Assembly (NCBI RefSeq): GCF_910594005.1
Contig: NC_057823.1
Location: 55,364,015 to 55,428,014, forward strand
Reading direction: 5' to 3'
Length of the DNA stretch: 64,000 bases
From: Cervus elaphus
Lineage: Eukaryota; Chordata; Mammalia; Artiodactyla; Cervidae
A program made the translations under genes and the position numbers. The notes beneath the pieces were generated by a model. It searched no databases. It was not told the DNA's origin and saw only the letters and a list, made by a program, of their open reading frames with translations. Shown here in pieces: positions 1 to 10,159 of the stretch (its first letter is position 1; every line of letters begins with the position of its first letter).

Positions 1-1518
1 AATTATAAATCATACAGAGTTGATAGATTGCCATTGTGTAATGGTGCCATGAGTGATTTAGGAAGCTTTGCTCTTTTCGAGAAGCTACTCTGATGATCAG
101 CCTTTAACAGAACCTCAAATATGGTATTTCCTGTAATGCTTGGGTGATCAGCTAAGAAAACAAGGAATCACCTACCCCATTGTGTTGAGAATGCGTGATT
201 ACATACCCTATGTATTCTGAGAGTTCTGCACCTTACACAGATAGAGTGTGTTGCTAATGTTGCTCCTTAAAAATGAGAAGTTTAATGGCACTCCTTTTTA
301 ACTCCTTCTGCTTAGATTGTAAAATATGACTTCATTGGAGAGAAGACTCCTTTTCTTGTAATAGTACATGTGTTACTCCTGCTGCCTCCTACCCTTCCCT
401 TGGTTATTAAGGGAGTGGGTAATTGATTAGCTGCTCACATCCCAGTTTCCAAGTGGACTGAAAGGCATGCTAGATGTGAAGCATAGGGATGCTATTGTTC
501 TTCACTGTGGTCCCTCTTGAAGAGGAAAGTGGGGGTCTAGTCATAAACAAAGAGGAGAACTATAATCGTGAATTACATAAGCATTTGTACAAGTTTGTTA
601 AGATTTACTTGGCTCAAAAGCCACAGAAAAGGAATTGGTGATGCCGGTTTTATTGGCTGTTGGGGAATTGCTGGAAGGCTCTTGGTATCAAGAGTAAGAT
701 GTCATGTAAGTGATGACTAAGAGTTGAATCAGGGGATCCAATGAGAATAAAATGAAATCTGAATCAAGGACCATAGATAATCTGTTGAGAAGCTTATTAT
801 TTGGACTGTCAGTAAAAATACTCAAGTTTATAGTTAAACATATTCATACACTAAATAATTAGCATAATAGATTACATAAAGCCTAGATGCTAGAGGTTTG
901 TATTTAGTACTTATCTGTGCAGCTTGATATTGATTAGCTAATAGACAGTATGTATAAAATATATAATTTTTTATGATAGGTAAAATTTGATTGTGTCATG
1001 CCTAATATTAAGGTTCTAACCCTTTGGCATACTGGAACAATACTTCATAGTGAATTTGCTATAAAAACACCTACAAAAGTCTCTCATAGTGTTTCCAGAT
1101 GAAGTGATTAATAACAAGCTGCCAGGAAGACAAGAGTTTAAGAGCTGATGATTGCAAATGTTGGGTTAGTTGCCTGTTTTTCAGGCACATCTTAAAATGC
1201 TCTTGTTGTGGGTGAGTCATTGACTGAAAAGGAAATCTCTGAGTTTGTGCTAGACTTCTACATTAGCACTTTTCTGGTTTGTGACTATGAAATGTAAGTT
1301 TTGTCTATTCCCTTAAAAAAGGAGAAAGAATGAACATTTCAGGTGAAATCTCAGGACCCTTTCAAAGGGGAAACTAAGTTGGACTAAACTGAGTTGCTCT
1401 TGTTTACCCATATTCTTTGTCTTTGAGAAATGTAACACAGTCCACCATCTGGAGGCTGCTGGGTAGTGAGAATATGATTGCTTTTATTAAACTGACTAGT
1501 GTATATCTTTTATTCCAG
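1..1518 (+). other. ARHGAP26: 3' end of an ARHGAP26 intron (partial)
   Basis: This AT-rich non-coding stretch precedes the first coding exon. It ends in a short polypyrimidine tract (tcttttattccag) with the AG at 1517-1518. A plausible branch-point core, ctgac, sits near 1490. I recognise no interspersed repeat or open frame with coding character here. Assignment as intron follows from the exon at 1519, which begins mid-codon and so must have an upstream exon outside the window. Confidence 0.8.
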
Positions 1519-1577
1519 AATGCTTCCAGGACCACTCATGATGTACCAGTTTCAAAGAAGTTTCATTAAAGCAGCAA
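1519..1577 (+). CDS. ARHGAP26: ARHGAP26 (GRAF1) coding exon, RhoGAP domain part 1
   Basis: The exon is 59 nt: one base completing a codon from the previous exon, 19 full codons (MLPGPLMMYQFQRSFIKAA) and one base of a split Lys codon. It is flanked by ttccag and a consensus gtaagt donor. The LPGPLM stretch matches the conserved 'LRxLPxPLL' box of RhoGAP domains, which contacts the GTPase. The family accelerates GTP hydrolysis on Rho GTPases (RhoA and Cdc42 for GRAF1) and also carries BAR-PH and SH3 domains, which lie outside this window. The catalytic arginine finger is encoded upstream, outside the window. Joining to the exon at 3363 restores AAG (Lys) and an uninterrupted frame. The symbol comes from recognition of the sequence; the paralogues ARHGAP10, ARHGAP42 and OPHN1 are the alternatives, but the downstream residues fit ARHGAP26 best. 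Confidence 0.88.
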
Positions 1578-1636
1578 GTAAGTTTTCTATTTGCTACAGT
1601 TTTAAGGGAAAGGGAATAGATTTCTCTATTTCAAAG

Positions 1637-1852
1637 AAAAGTGAAAAGTGAAAGTGAAATTGCTCAGTCGTGTCCGACTCTTGGTGACCCCATGGACTGC
1701 AGTACGCCAGCCTCCTTTGTCCGTCCTTGGGATTTTCCAGGCAAGAGTACTGGAGTGGGTTGCCATTTCCTTCTCCAGGGGATCTTCCCGACCTAGGGAT
1801 TGAACCTGGGTCTCCCTCATTGCAGGCAGACGCTTTTACCGTCTGAGCCATG
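1637..1852 (-). mobile_element. Bov-tA SINE, antisense
   Basis: This is a tRNA-derived ruminant SINE in reverse orientation. Its tail-side sequence (tgctcagtcgtgtccgactc) comes first. The complement of the tRNA B-box region (gattgaacctgggtctcc) and 'ttaccgtctgagcca' close it. A short duplication, gaaaagtg, flanks it (about 1636-1643 and 1852-1859). It starts only about 60 nt after the splice donor at 1578. The open frames across it are SINE sequence, not genes. Confidence 0.92.
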
Positions 1853-2205
1853 AAAAGTGTCCCCAGATAAGTATTAGCTAACCCCTTGTACTCTGTGTGT
1901 ACACTACCCACGTTCACACTCACAAGACTGTCACAGAATGAGAGCAAAACCAAGTCGGGTTCTGCTAAGGACCCTGTTAGCATACTGAATTTACAGTAGA
2001 GGGGAGAAGCTTCAAAAGTGAGTTGGGGGGTAGTGGTACAGGAAAGGGGAGAGATGAAAAAAGCAAATTTGACTTTCTAGTTTTGATTATTGGAGTTCTA
2101 ACTCCTTGGGCCTTTGCCGGCCCTGGAGGTAACATTTTTCGGAATGACTCAGACTTTGCCCATTACCTAAATTGAGCACGGGATGTTTCCCTGAATCTGA
2201 CACCA

Positions 2206-2275
2206 TTTATATAACTTCTCAGTCCTCTTTTCCATCGTAGTTTATATAACTTCTCAGTCCTCTTTTCCATCATGG
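2206..2275. repeat. 35-bp tandem duplication, two copies
   Basis: Two adjacent 35-nt copies start at 2206 and 2241, each beginning tttatataacttctcagtcc. They are identical for about 31 nt and differ only near their ends. The very low divergence suggests a recent slippage or duplication event. It lies in the intron between the first two exons. Confidence 0.95.
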
Positions 2276-3362
2276 CTGGCATTTACAGCTTCTGGTCAGT
2301 CTTCAGCTATATCAAGCAAGCCTGGGTGTCATATTACTGGTATTAAAATACATAGGGATTAGGTGCAAGCTACCCTAAGCATACTGGAATCTTTCTACGT
2401 GGGGCAGGCCTCTTGTAAGGGGAAGTAAGATTCTCTATCAAATTTAAATCTGGCACAAATCCCCACCGTGCTGTTATGTCCATAGTATGTGCTTTTTCCT
2501 GCTTCCTTTAAACCATCTGAGTTAGTTTACCCTGGTAGCTGCTACTGGCCTCATTAAGGAATACCTCATGTTCTGGTGGCCTTATCCATGCAGAGTGGTC
2601 CCCATAAAACAGGAGAAAGACCTGGGAGAAAGCTGAAAGTAAAGATGGTGTTTATGTGATTTCTTTCTCAGAGAAATTCCAAACCCATAGCAACCATTCT
2701 TTAATTAAAACTCACCTCAGAACTATAAATAGGTATGGTGAGTGCCGTCAATCTGTTTCCCAGAGACATGAAGCCATGTACCCAAGTGCAACCATTAGAA
2801 TGTGACAGATCATGATTTAGGTTACAGGTTGGCAGAAACATTTCCTTATTTTATTTGCCATTTCTTTCTTCTCCCTGGCTGGTTGTTTATGTGACTTGGA
2901 AATAACTGGACATTTCCTTTGATGTCTTTGATGCAGTCTTGAGATGTTATTTTGATATTCAAGACCCTCGCAGTGTTGTTCACGTATAATTTGTTCATCA
3001 CTTAATGAGTGCATAAAGTTCCTTCCTTCCTTCCTTGAAACAAAGCTGCCACTCTAAGGAGCCAACCACTCTCAAATTTATTCCCACTCCTGAGTGAGGA
3101 GGTGACTGTTTCCATTTCCTTACGTCATCATTTTGGCTTGATTTTTTGGACAGTCTTATTTTTTCATGAACTTTGTCATGGAAAGCATTATTAAAAGCAC
3201 TTCTAGATCCAGTCAGTCTAGTCATGAGTACACAGGACAGGGTCTTATCTGTGAGAAATCTTCTCTGTGTTGTGCCTCACCTTAATTTTCCTCTGATTTT
3301 TGTCTTGCAAACTAATTTAGCTGTAACTCTGATCCAGTGTTACCTCCCTCCTTCCTTTGCAG

Positions 3363-3468
3363 AGCTGGAGAACCAGGAGTCTCGGGTCTCTGAAATCCAC
3401 AGCCTTGTTCATCGACTCCCAGAGAAAAATAGGCAGATGTTACAGCTGCTCATGAACCACTTGGCAAA
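3363..3468 (+). CDS. ARHGAP26: ARHGAP26 (GRAF1) coding exon, RhoGAP domain part 2
   Basis: The exon is 106 nt: two bases completing the split Lys, 34 codons (LENQESR...NHLA) and two bases of a split Asn codon. The acceptor is tttgcag; the donor is gtaggt at 3469. The encoded stretch is the mid-helical part of the RhoGAP fold, with LPEKNRQML followed by LLMNHLA. That corresponds to the family pattern 'LPxxNxxxLxxLxxHL'. Joining to the exon at 63307 gives AAT (Asn) and the sequence NHLANVANN, as I recall for ARHGAP26. A second AG lies 2 nt downstream of the acceptor (agag); using it would shift the frame, so 3363 is the start. Confidence 0.9.
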
Positions 3469-3807
3469 GTAGGTTTAAAACTGATTGCTGGCCTTTCTTC
3501 AGCCCTGGAAAGTTTTTATCTTAGCACAAAAACTGATTTTGGTTCTGCTTATGTTTCCCTTTCTTACTGTTGGCATCAGGTATGCTGAAGACATAGGAAA
3601 GAAATGTGTGAAATGTTAACTCCAGTGGGTAACAGCAGCACACACTGGGTGGGCTTTGCAGGGTAGGCTGAGGAGGCGCCCATATGGCCAGGCCACTGGG
3701 TAGAGTTTGCAGGATACTTTGTGCTCTTGTGGTGATCAAAGTCAAGAAGTGTGTCCTCCATGTTACCAGATCACAAAGCAGATTTTTTAGGAGTTACATG
3801 TTCTTGT

Positions 3808-3853
3808 GATGATTGAGGGCAAACAGGAGTGATGATTGAGGGCGAACAGGAAT
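3808..3853. repeat. 23-bp tandem duplication, two copies
   Basis: The units gatgattgagggcaaacagg (3808) and gatgattgagggcgaacagg (3831) are adjacent 23-nt copies with about two mismatches. Confidence 0.93.
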
Positions 3854-3867
3854 ATGTTACAAGTTTA

Positions 3868-4045
3868 GAGACCTTGGATTTGGAATAAAGAGGCCTGAAT
3901 TCTAAAGCTGATTCTGTTCTTAACTAGCCCTGGACAAGCCACTGACCTCTCAATTCCTTAGTTTCTTCATCTGTCAAATATGGGTGGTAGTCTCCCCCTT
4001 CTCTTTAATGTCATTGAATTTAAAAGTTACGTGTATTAAAACCCT
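3868..4045 (+). repeat. MIR SINE relic, sense
   Basis: This diverged MIR-type element contains the core pattern 'acctctcaattccttagtttcttcatctgtcaaat', preceded by 'ctagccctggacaagccactgac'. It belongs to the ancient mammalian tRNA-derived MIR family and lacks any recognisable target duplication. Confidence 0.7.
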
Positions 4046-4465
4046 TGAAGTAGTATAAAAAATAGAGGAATTGGCAAATGCCCATTTGCCTTCTGAGGAA
4101 ATCAGTGGGGACTTGATTTTCCTGCTAGGAATACTTACAGTCTTGGAACCTTTTGAAATCCTTGTGTGTTTACTGTTGCTTGACCTGTTTTGGATTGGCC
4201 TTGCTGATACCCCTTATTGTATCAGCTACTGCAAATGTGTATGTTCCAACCTTCTCTTAACTTTGATGGACGTTCTTGATTGGAGACTACAGTCTAAGAA
4301 AAGACAGACTATAACAGTTAACCTGAATTGATAAATCTACATTCTGTGGAACTGATACATTGTAAATCCAGCCCTTATGCATGCATTGTTCTGCCATTAA
4401 GTCATGTCTTTTGGGTAAATACTTTGCTGAGGGAGATTATGATGGCTTGTTTTGATATTTGTACT

Positions 4466-4668
4466 AGTGAAAATTGAAACTGAAAATCACCCAGTCGTGT
4501 CCGACTCTTTGCAACCCCATGGACTGTATAAGTCCATGGAATTCTCCAGGCCAGATACTGGAGTGGGTAGCCTATCCCTTCTCCAGCTGATCTTCCTGAC
4601 CCAGGAATCGAACTGGGGTCTCCTGCATTGCAGGCGGATTCTTTACCAGCTGAGCTACCAGGAAGCCC
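4466..4668 (-). mobile_element. Bov-tA SINE, antisense
   Basis: A full-length-looking antisense Bov-tA. It starts tgaaaattgaaactgaaaat, passes 'gtgtccgactctttgcaacc' and the reverse B-box 'aatcgaactggggtctcc', and ends 'gctaccaggaagccc'. The flanks gatatttgtact (left) and tatatttctact (right) match at 10 of 12 positions and are a probable target-site duplication. Confidence 0.93.
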
Positions 4669-5869
4669 TATATTTCTACTGAGCACTTGATATTTTGGAG
4701 AGAGTATAGATGTTACCATGAAATTTATTCATATGTTAATGATAAATAAACAAGAGTGGTTTGCATGCTGCTGAGATGCAATTAGGCAGAGTCAAGGGTT
4801 GCTGTATTCTATTTTGAGTCACATTTTTTTTCTTGCCCTACCACATCAAACTTGTGTGTTCAAAAACATTTAAGCATAACTGAGAACAGGGGAATGCCCC
4901 CCCACCCCCGGTTCCCATGTCAAAGAATCCTGATGAAATGTGTTGAAAATAATGAGAACTGGGCTTTAAAAAGTAGTTCCAGATTCTCTGAGATGATGGT
5001 ATGGTGCCTGTTCCACATAACCCAGTCAGGCATTTGCGAAATGGAAAAGCTAGTTTAGATGTTAGTTATACACTTGAATGGCCTGCACCAGAACAGAGAA
5101 AGTTCTAGGTACACCCTCTGGCCAAATATGTGTGGTGATGCTCGTTTGTGACTGCTTTATGGCCCCTGGGTGTTAGAAGGCCTCCATACCTGCTGGGAGC
5201 AGCTGGAGAAAGGATAGGAAGCAGCTGAAAGAAGTTAGGCATTTCAAGCTGTGCAGTTGTGATGAGAGTTTAATTGGACTGAGAGAGACCAAGAGTCAGT
5301 GGTGATCCAGTGGAGCCAGAACTGAATCTTCCCATTTTTAAAATGCCCTGAGGATTGTTAGAGATCCTCAAAGAGAAATAAATAGAAATTAAAAAAATCT
5401 AAAACCCTCAAGATGGGTATTGAATCAGTGAGGTTATTCATCTCTGGTGGATGCTTCACTTTGTCCCTCTGGTTCCACCCTCTTCTCTTCCCACCCCACA
5501 AAGTTCGGTCTTTATCCCTAAACCAAGGAGAAGTACAGCTGGAATATGTATGTTAAAGCTGTGACTTTGACTTTCTGCCTTCTAACAAATTTAAACCAGT
5601 TTTGTTGCTGGAGTTATTTATTTTGTGGCATTTCTGGAGCATTGTGTATTATCTTTGATACTTAACAATGATTTTTTCTGGTCCTGTGAGGTTCTGTGAC
5701 AGTTCTTTGCTCATATAATCATTAAGAAATCTACATATAGACCTGCCCTCATGGTTGTAAGTGGGAGTTGGTTAGAGCTGGTGGTAGGACACACAGACTC
5801 CTGTTCTCAGTGTGCTGTGTTCTTGGTCTCTGGTGGCTCTAGATTTAAAATCTCTTGTGGAAATGAGTA
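4669..5869. other. Intronic sequence, no gene or clear repeat
   Basis: Non-coding intron. The only local feature is a short C-run (cccccccacccccgg, about 4896-4910). I see no coding character and no recognised transposon. Confidence 0.6.
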
Positions 5870-6085
5870 GATGGTGCTAGTGGTAAAGAACCCGCCTGCC
5901 AATGTAGGAGACATAAGAGGCGTGGGTTCGATCCCTGGGCTGGGAAGATACCCTGGAGAAGGGCATGGCAGCCCACTCCAGTGTTCTTACCTGGAGATTC
6001 CCATGGACCGAGGAGCGTAGTGGGCTATAGTCCATAGGTCGCAAAATGTTGGATACAACTGAAGCGACTTAGCTTGTATGCATGC
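5870..6085 (+). mobile_element. Bov-tA SINE, sense
   Basis: A sense Bov-tA with the tRNA-like head 'gtggtaaagaacccgcctgcc', B-box region 'gtgggttcgatccctgggctg', body 'ctggagaagggcatggcagc', and end 'caactgaagcgacttagc' followed by tgtatgcatgc. A few insertions (for example 'acataagaggc') make it diverged. Confidence 0.92.
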
Positions 6086-6784
6086 TGAATCCAGTAAGGA
6101 GTATTCATTTAGGTTTGAAAAAATCTTTTGGCACCCAGAGGAGGTCTAAGATTCCACATAAACTCTCTATTCTCATTTACGATGCTGTCCTATCTTAAAA
6201 TCTAACAAGAAGGGAAAGTTAACTTGGAACAAGAGGTTTGTCTGTTTCATTCCTGTTTTCTCAGGTTCAAACTTATCCGAGGATATGCCTGAGCTATTGT
6301 TCCTCTGGTCCACTTACTTAACAGTCAGCTTCCTTTCTAAGTTTTAGTTTCGGGGTTGGTTCTGCTGGAAAACCTGGTGTTTACTTCTCTTATTACCTAC
6401 TCTGTTTGCCCTGTGTGTCCCAGGCGTCTGGTTCAAAGGGAAGATATTTTGTGTACTTTTTAAAGCACTCTTGAAACACTTTTTAAAATTGATTTCCTTT
6501 AGCTGTGGAGGAAGAGTTAAGACATTTTATATTTAATCCCAACTAGAAATGCATTCGGGGGGGAAAAAAAGTCTTGGAAGGAAAAGAAGAAACTCCAAAC
6601 CTCCATGCAAATGATTACCAGGGTTCATCCAAATCACAGACCTCTTGGGTCAGTTTCAGACCTCAGAGGGAACCTAAAAATTATAGGCAGCTCTGCACAT
6701 ATTTTTGTTGTTCCAGCTTAAATCTACTGTAAAAATTAGATGTTTTCTATTTGGAACCTGGAATAAAGCTTCAAGCACATTTAC

Positions 6785-6925
6785 ACTCACCTGGGGAGCT
6801 TGTTTACATGGACAGTGCTGGGCCCCACCCTTAGTCTTTTAAATTGGACTCTGCCTGGGAATCTGCATTTATGATTTACTTCCTGGGTAAACCAGATGCA
6901 ATCTTTTGAGAATCATTGGGCTCAA
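6785..6925. repeat. MER5-like hAT transposon relic
   Basis: The sequence 'cacctggggagctt', 'gctgggccccaccc', 'ctgggaatctgcattt' and 'tgagaatcattgggctc' fits the non-autonomous MER5A/B hAT-Charlie family. It is diverged and short of full length. Confidence 0.65.
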
Positions 6926-7949
6926 GAATGGCCATATGAAGGGGTTTTCTAGGAGGGATAAATGATTTTGGGAGGAATGGATTGGAATTTAGGAGGATAT
7001 TAGAAATAAGGAAGAAGAAACTCAAAGCAACAAGTTCAAAAAGTAGATTTTACTTGCATAATGTAATTATTAAAAAAAAAAATTCAGTTTTGATTTCCTG
7101 TGTCTCTACAATTCTCCTTTCACTAAATTAAGTGTTCAGCAAATAATTTTGTTCTAAAATTGCACACAAAGAATTTTTAATAATAAAGAAAATTGCCCCC
7201 GACTGGCTTTGGGACCTTGTGGAAATCTTTTAACCTCAAAGCCTGGTTTCCTGACTTCCCCTTCCAATCATGTAAGTCTCTGTTTTCATCAGGTAGGAAG
7301 GGGGCAAAAAAAAGAAAAAAAAAAAAAAATCCCCAGTCTTATAAATGTAGAAGGAAATAAGAGTAGATGAGTAATAAAGACTAATTTCATGGTCATTCCC
7401 TGATGTTTACATATTATTATGACTCCAAGTATATTGTATATCCCCACACATACCATTCACAGTGGCTCACTGGAACTTTATTACAGTGTTTATGCTGCAT
7501 GGGAGGATTCCAAAGTGCTCTCCTTACATCCGGAGTGGCTATTAACAATACCTTTTCACAGCTGGTTTCCCCAAAACATTTATTGAGAGATAAATCTTAG
7601 TCTCTTTTCCTTTTTGAAGCAACTATTCCTTCATTCCTAGGGTGTTGTCAGGGAGCCCTTTTCTTGCTTCTCCAAAGAAGTACTATATCATTTGAGATGC
7701 TTTGGGCTGCGAGAAACAGAAAATCCAGTTTACAGTGGCTTATACGTCACAAGGGAATCTATTGTCTCATTACACAAAATAAGTCCAGAGGGTTGGTTAA
7801 TTTCTTGGCTCATGAAGTGCTTGCGTTATTTCCATGGCCCTGCTCACAGCCAACTTCATTGTATTGGCTAGCCCCTCTCAAGATCATAAGATGTTACGTT
7901 GCTTTTCTGCATATGAGTATGAGTGGTTGTCCAGAGGCAGAAAGGCATT

Positions 7950-8155
7950 ACAGTTGACCCCTGAACAACATGGGTTGAACTGTGTGGGTTCATTTATATA
8001 TGGATTTTTTCCATTAAATATGCACTGTTTATACACATAATGCAGTATGGTTGAATCCATGCAATATTGTGGGACGGATGCTTGGCATACAAGTGAGACT
8101 TCATCAAAATATGTAGATTCCATTGCCACAAGTTATCAAGGGTTGACCATCTAGT
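7950..8155. repeat. Old interspersed repeat, class uncertain
   Basis: The stretch 'cagttgacccctgaacaacatgggttgaactg ... atggattttttccattaaata ... caagggttgaccatc' resembles a common mammalian repeat that starts 'gttgacccttgaacaac'. Complementary ends (agttgaccc / gggttgacc) suggest short inverted termini, but I cannot name the family. Confidence 0.45.
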
Positions 8156-8306
8156 GTGATTACCTCCAGGCATCCCTGCAAGTTATAAAGGATTTATTTA
8201 CATTTCCTTAATCTACATGTAGAGTGAGTTGGGTTCCTGTAAAGATGCCTGTGGTTATAAAGAAAATCATTGCTAGGCCTTAGCACCAAGGAGGTTGGAC
8301 CCTGGT

Positions 8307-8505
8307 GAATGAAGTGAAGTCGCTCAGTCATGTCCGACTCTTTGTGACCCCATGGACTGCAGCCTACTAGGTTCCTCCATCCATGGGATTTTCCAGGCAA
8401 GAATACTGGAGTGGGTTGCCATTTCCTTCTCTAGGAGATCTTCCCGACCTGGGGATTAAACCCAGGTCTCCCACATTGTAGGCAGATGCTTTACCGTCTG
8501 AGCCT
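8307..8505 (-). mobile_element. Bov-tA SINE, antisense, with 9-bp target duplication
   Basis: Antisense Bov-tA from 'gaatgaagtgaagtcgctcag' to 'ttaccgtctgagcct'. It is flanked by the direct repeat gaccctggt (8298-8306 and 8506-8514), a clear target-site duplication. The body contains 'gttgccatttccttctctag' and the reversed B-box 'gattaaacccaggtctcc'. Confidence 0.95.
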
Positions 8506-8514
8506 GACCCTGGT

Positions 8515-9941
8515 AGTTAATTGGAATTTCTGAAGTCTCAAGGTTAAAATGTAAAGAAGTGGATACTTGACATTAGCATATATCTTACAGATATTAATCT
8601 GCTATTCCTTCTTCTTTCACCCCAAAGCTAGAAGATGTAGCTTCTTGAAGAGCTGTTGAACACATGAGTAGTACTTTCCATTTCCTTGCCATCAAAGTTA
8701 GTCCAAACAAAATAGGCGTGGAATTTTATAAAGCACATTTAAAAGAAAACAGTACTTTTGAGATGATGGCTTTCTAAGATGGAAATCTCCTGTGAGCTTC
8801 TCTGGCAGCCTTTCCTCGGCCATACACCCTGGCTTCAGAACCTTCTTCTCTCTAGTAACCGCTAGACACCCACTGCTGCCGGCACAGAATTGCTTGGCTG
8901 CTGGGCCACGGGTGGTGTGGCCTGAGAACTCCACAGAGCCACGTTGGCCACACTCTCCAGGCCTATTTGGCTTCTGCCTCACTGACTCCTATCCTGAGCG
9001 AATCGTTCTGGTGATTTTAACCCCTCACTATCTTGTGAATTCATCCAGTTTCCTCCATTACTGCCAGCCTAGGTCAAGCGGTCATCATCTCTTCCATAGA
9101 CTGCTTCCCAGCTTGCTCTGGCTGGTAGAGCTCTGGCGCCCTGCCAGACCACAGAATGCATGCTCTGTGGCTGGGGAAACTTGGAACACTGCAGATCCCA
9201 ACATGTGATTCCTCTGCTTAAAAAAGACTTCAAAGGCAGCTTCCCCCCTGCTTTTAAGACAGAACTCTGGTTATGGCTTCCCAAGGCCTTGTCTGGACTG
9301 GGACCTTTCAGACTTCACACCCTCATCTTCATTGCTTGTGATTACATTGCATCTCTACTGCCTGGTGCACAGCGAACATGCATGAGTGTTTGTTGGGTAG
9401 AAGCATGAAGCACCTTTTACCCATCTCAACCTTCCCCTTCTCTGCCCTGTGTTAGGAAAGGGCCCTCCCCAGCTTCTGCCAGCCAGAGTCTCCCTTTTTC
9501 TTTAGCCTCATCTCCCATGCTGCTGCCTGTAAGAATCGTTTCTGCTTCAAGTGCCCTCTTGCTGTCCTGAACTCCCATAGCCTCTGCTTATTCCTCTTTT
9601 AATGTGTATCACATTCACCCTGGGGGTTGGTTTACAGGGTGTGCAGCTTCTCACTCCTACTGGGTCATAAGCTGTCGGGACAGGAAGTCTGTCTTCCTTT
9701 ATCTTTGTGTCTTGCCTAGAAGTTGCAAACAAGGGCCTCCAGCCAGAGCAGCCCACACATGTGCTCTATTTGGTATTGTTGTCCCACACATTGCTGTTTT
9801 TAAAATTTGAACAGGTTTCCAGCGTTTTTAATGGGTCATTTTACTAGGAAAACTTCAGATCTTCTTGAGAGCAGTTTGCTGGAACTGAGTGAGAGCTATA
9901 CCCTATCCCCCTGGGCATGCCTTCTTCAGTTTGCCTAGTTC
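8515..9941. other. Intronic sequence, no gene recognised
   Basis: Non-coding and relatively GC-rich. Open frames of up to 138 codons occur here, but they overlap on both strands. They show no recognisable domain, no supporting splice pattern and no consistent coding bias. I treat them as chance frames. Confidence 0.5.
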
Positions 9942-10159
9942 AAAGATTGAAGGCAAAAGGAGAAGCTGGTGGCAGAGAATGAGATGGTTAAATAGCATCC
10001 CCGACCCAATGGACATGAATTTGAATAAACTCTGTGAGATAGTGGAGGACAGAGGAGCCTGGCGTGCTACAGTTCCGGCTGTGTCCAACTCTTTGATTGC
10101 AAAGAGTTGCAACTTTGCAATCAAAGAGTTGGACAGAACTTAGCAACCAAACAACAACT
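9942..10159 (+). mobile_element. BovB 3' end, sense, rearranged
   Basis: A 5'-truncated BovB (RTE LINE) 3' terminus: 'gagatggttaaatagcatcc', 'ggacatgaatttgaataaac', 'gaggagcctggcgtgctaca', then 'agttggacagaacttagcaa' and a tail of acaacaac. The expected 'tccatggggtcg' section near the end is replaced by an inverted copy of the following 22 nt, creating a perfect hairpin at 10083-10134. Confidence 0.88.
10083..10134. repeat. Perfect 22-bp inverted repeat with 8-nt loop
   Basis: The left arm 10083-10104 is the exact reverse complement of the right arm 10113-10134; the loop 10105-10112 is agttgcaa. The right arm fits the BovB 3' consensus and the left arm is the extra inverted copy. The likely cause is fold-back or template-switched synthesis. 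Confidence 0.97.

Larger units (their letters stand above)
1578..3362 (+). other. ARHGAP26: ARHGAP26 intron, 1785 nt, complete
   Basis: It runs from the gtaagt donor to a tttgcag acceptor behind a strong C/T tract (ctccctccttcctttgcag). It contains an antisense Bov-tA SINE just after the donor and a 35-bp tandem duplication (2206-2275). The rest looks unique. The frame of the downstream exon stays open for about 190 nt into the intron's 3' end. That is an accident of the sequence, because the exon joins correctly to the upstream exon only when spliced. Confidence 0.85.
6086..8297. other. Intronic sequence with older repeats
   Basis: Mostly unique intron, with a MER5-like relic (6785-6925), A-rich tracts (about 7071-7082 and 7307-7330) and a weakly recognised old repeat at 7950-8155. 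Part of 7670-7860 ('gggaatctattgtctcattaca') may be a further old interspersed repeat that I cannot classify. No gene. Confidence 0.5.

Noticed and set aside
3173..3472. A 99-codon + strand frame covering an ARHGAP26 exon
   Set aside because: Only the part after 3363 is coding. The upstream part is intron that happens to stay open; splicing to 1519-1577 restores the correct frame.
5880..5940. tRNA-like A/B box sequence as a tRNA gene
   Set aside because: It is the tRNA-derived head of Bov-tA SINEs, repeated many times here, and lacks a cloverleaf acceptor stem.
8792..9208. 138-codon frame in a GC-richer stretch
   Set aside because: Overlapping frames on both strands, no splice or domain support.
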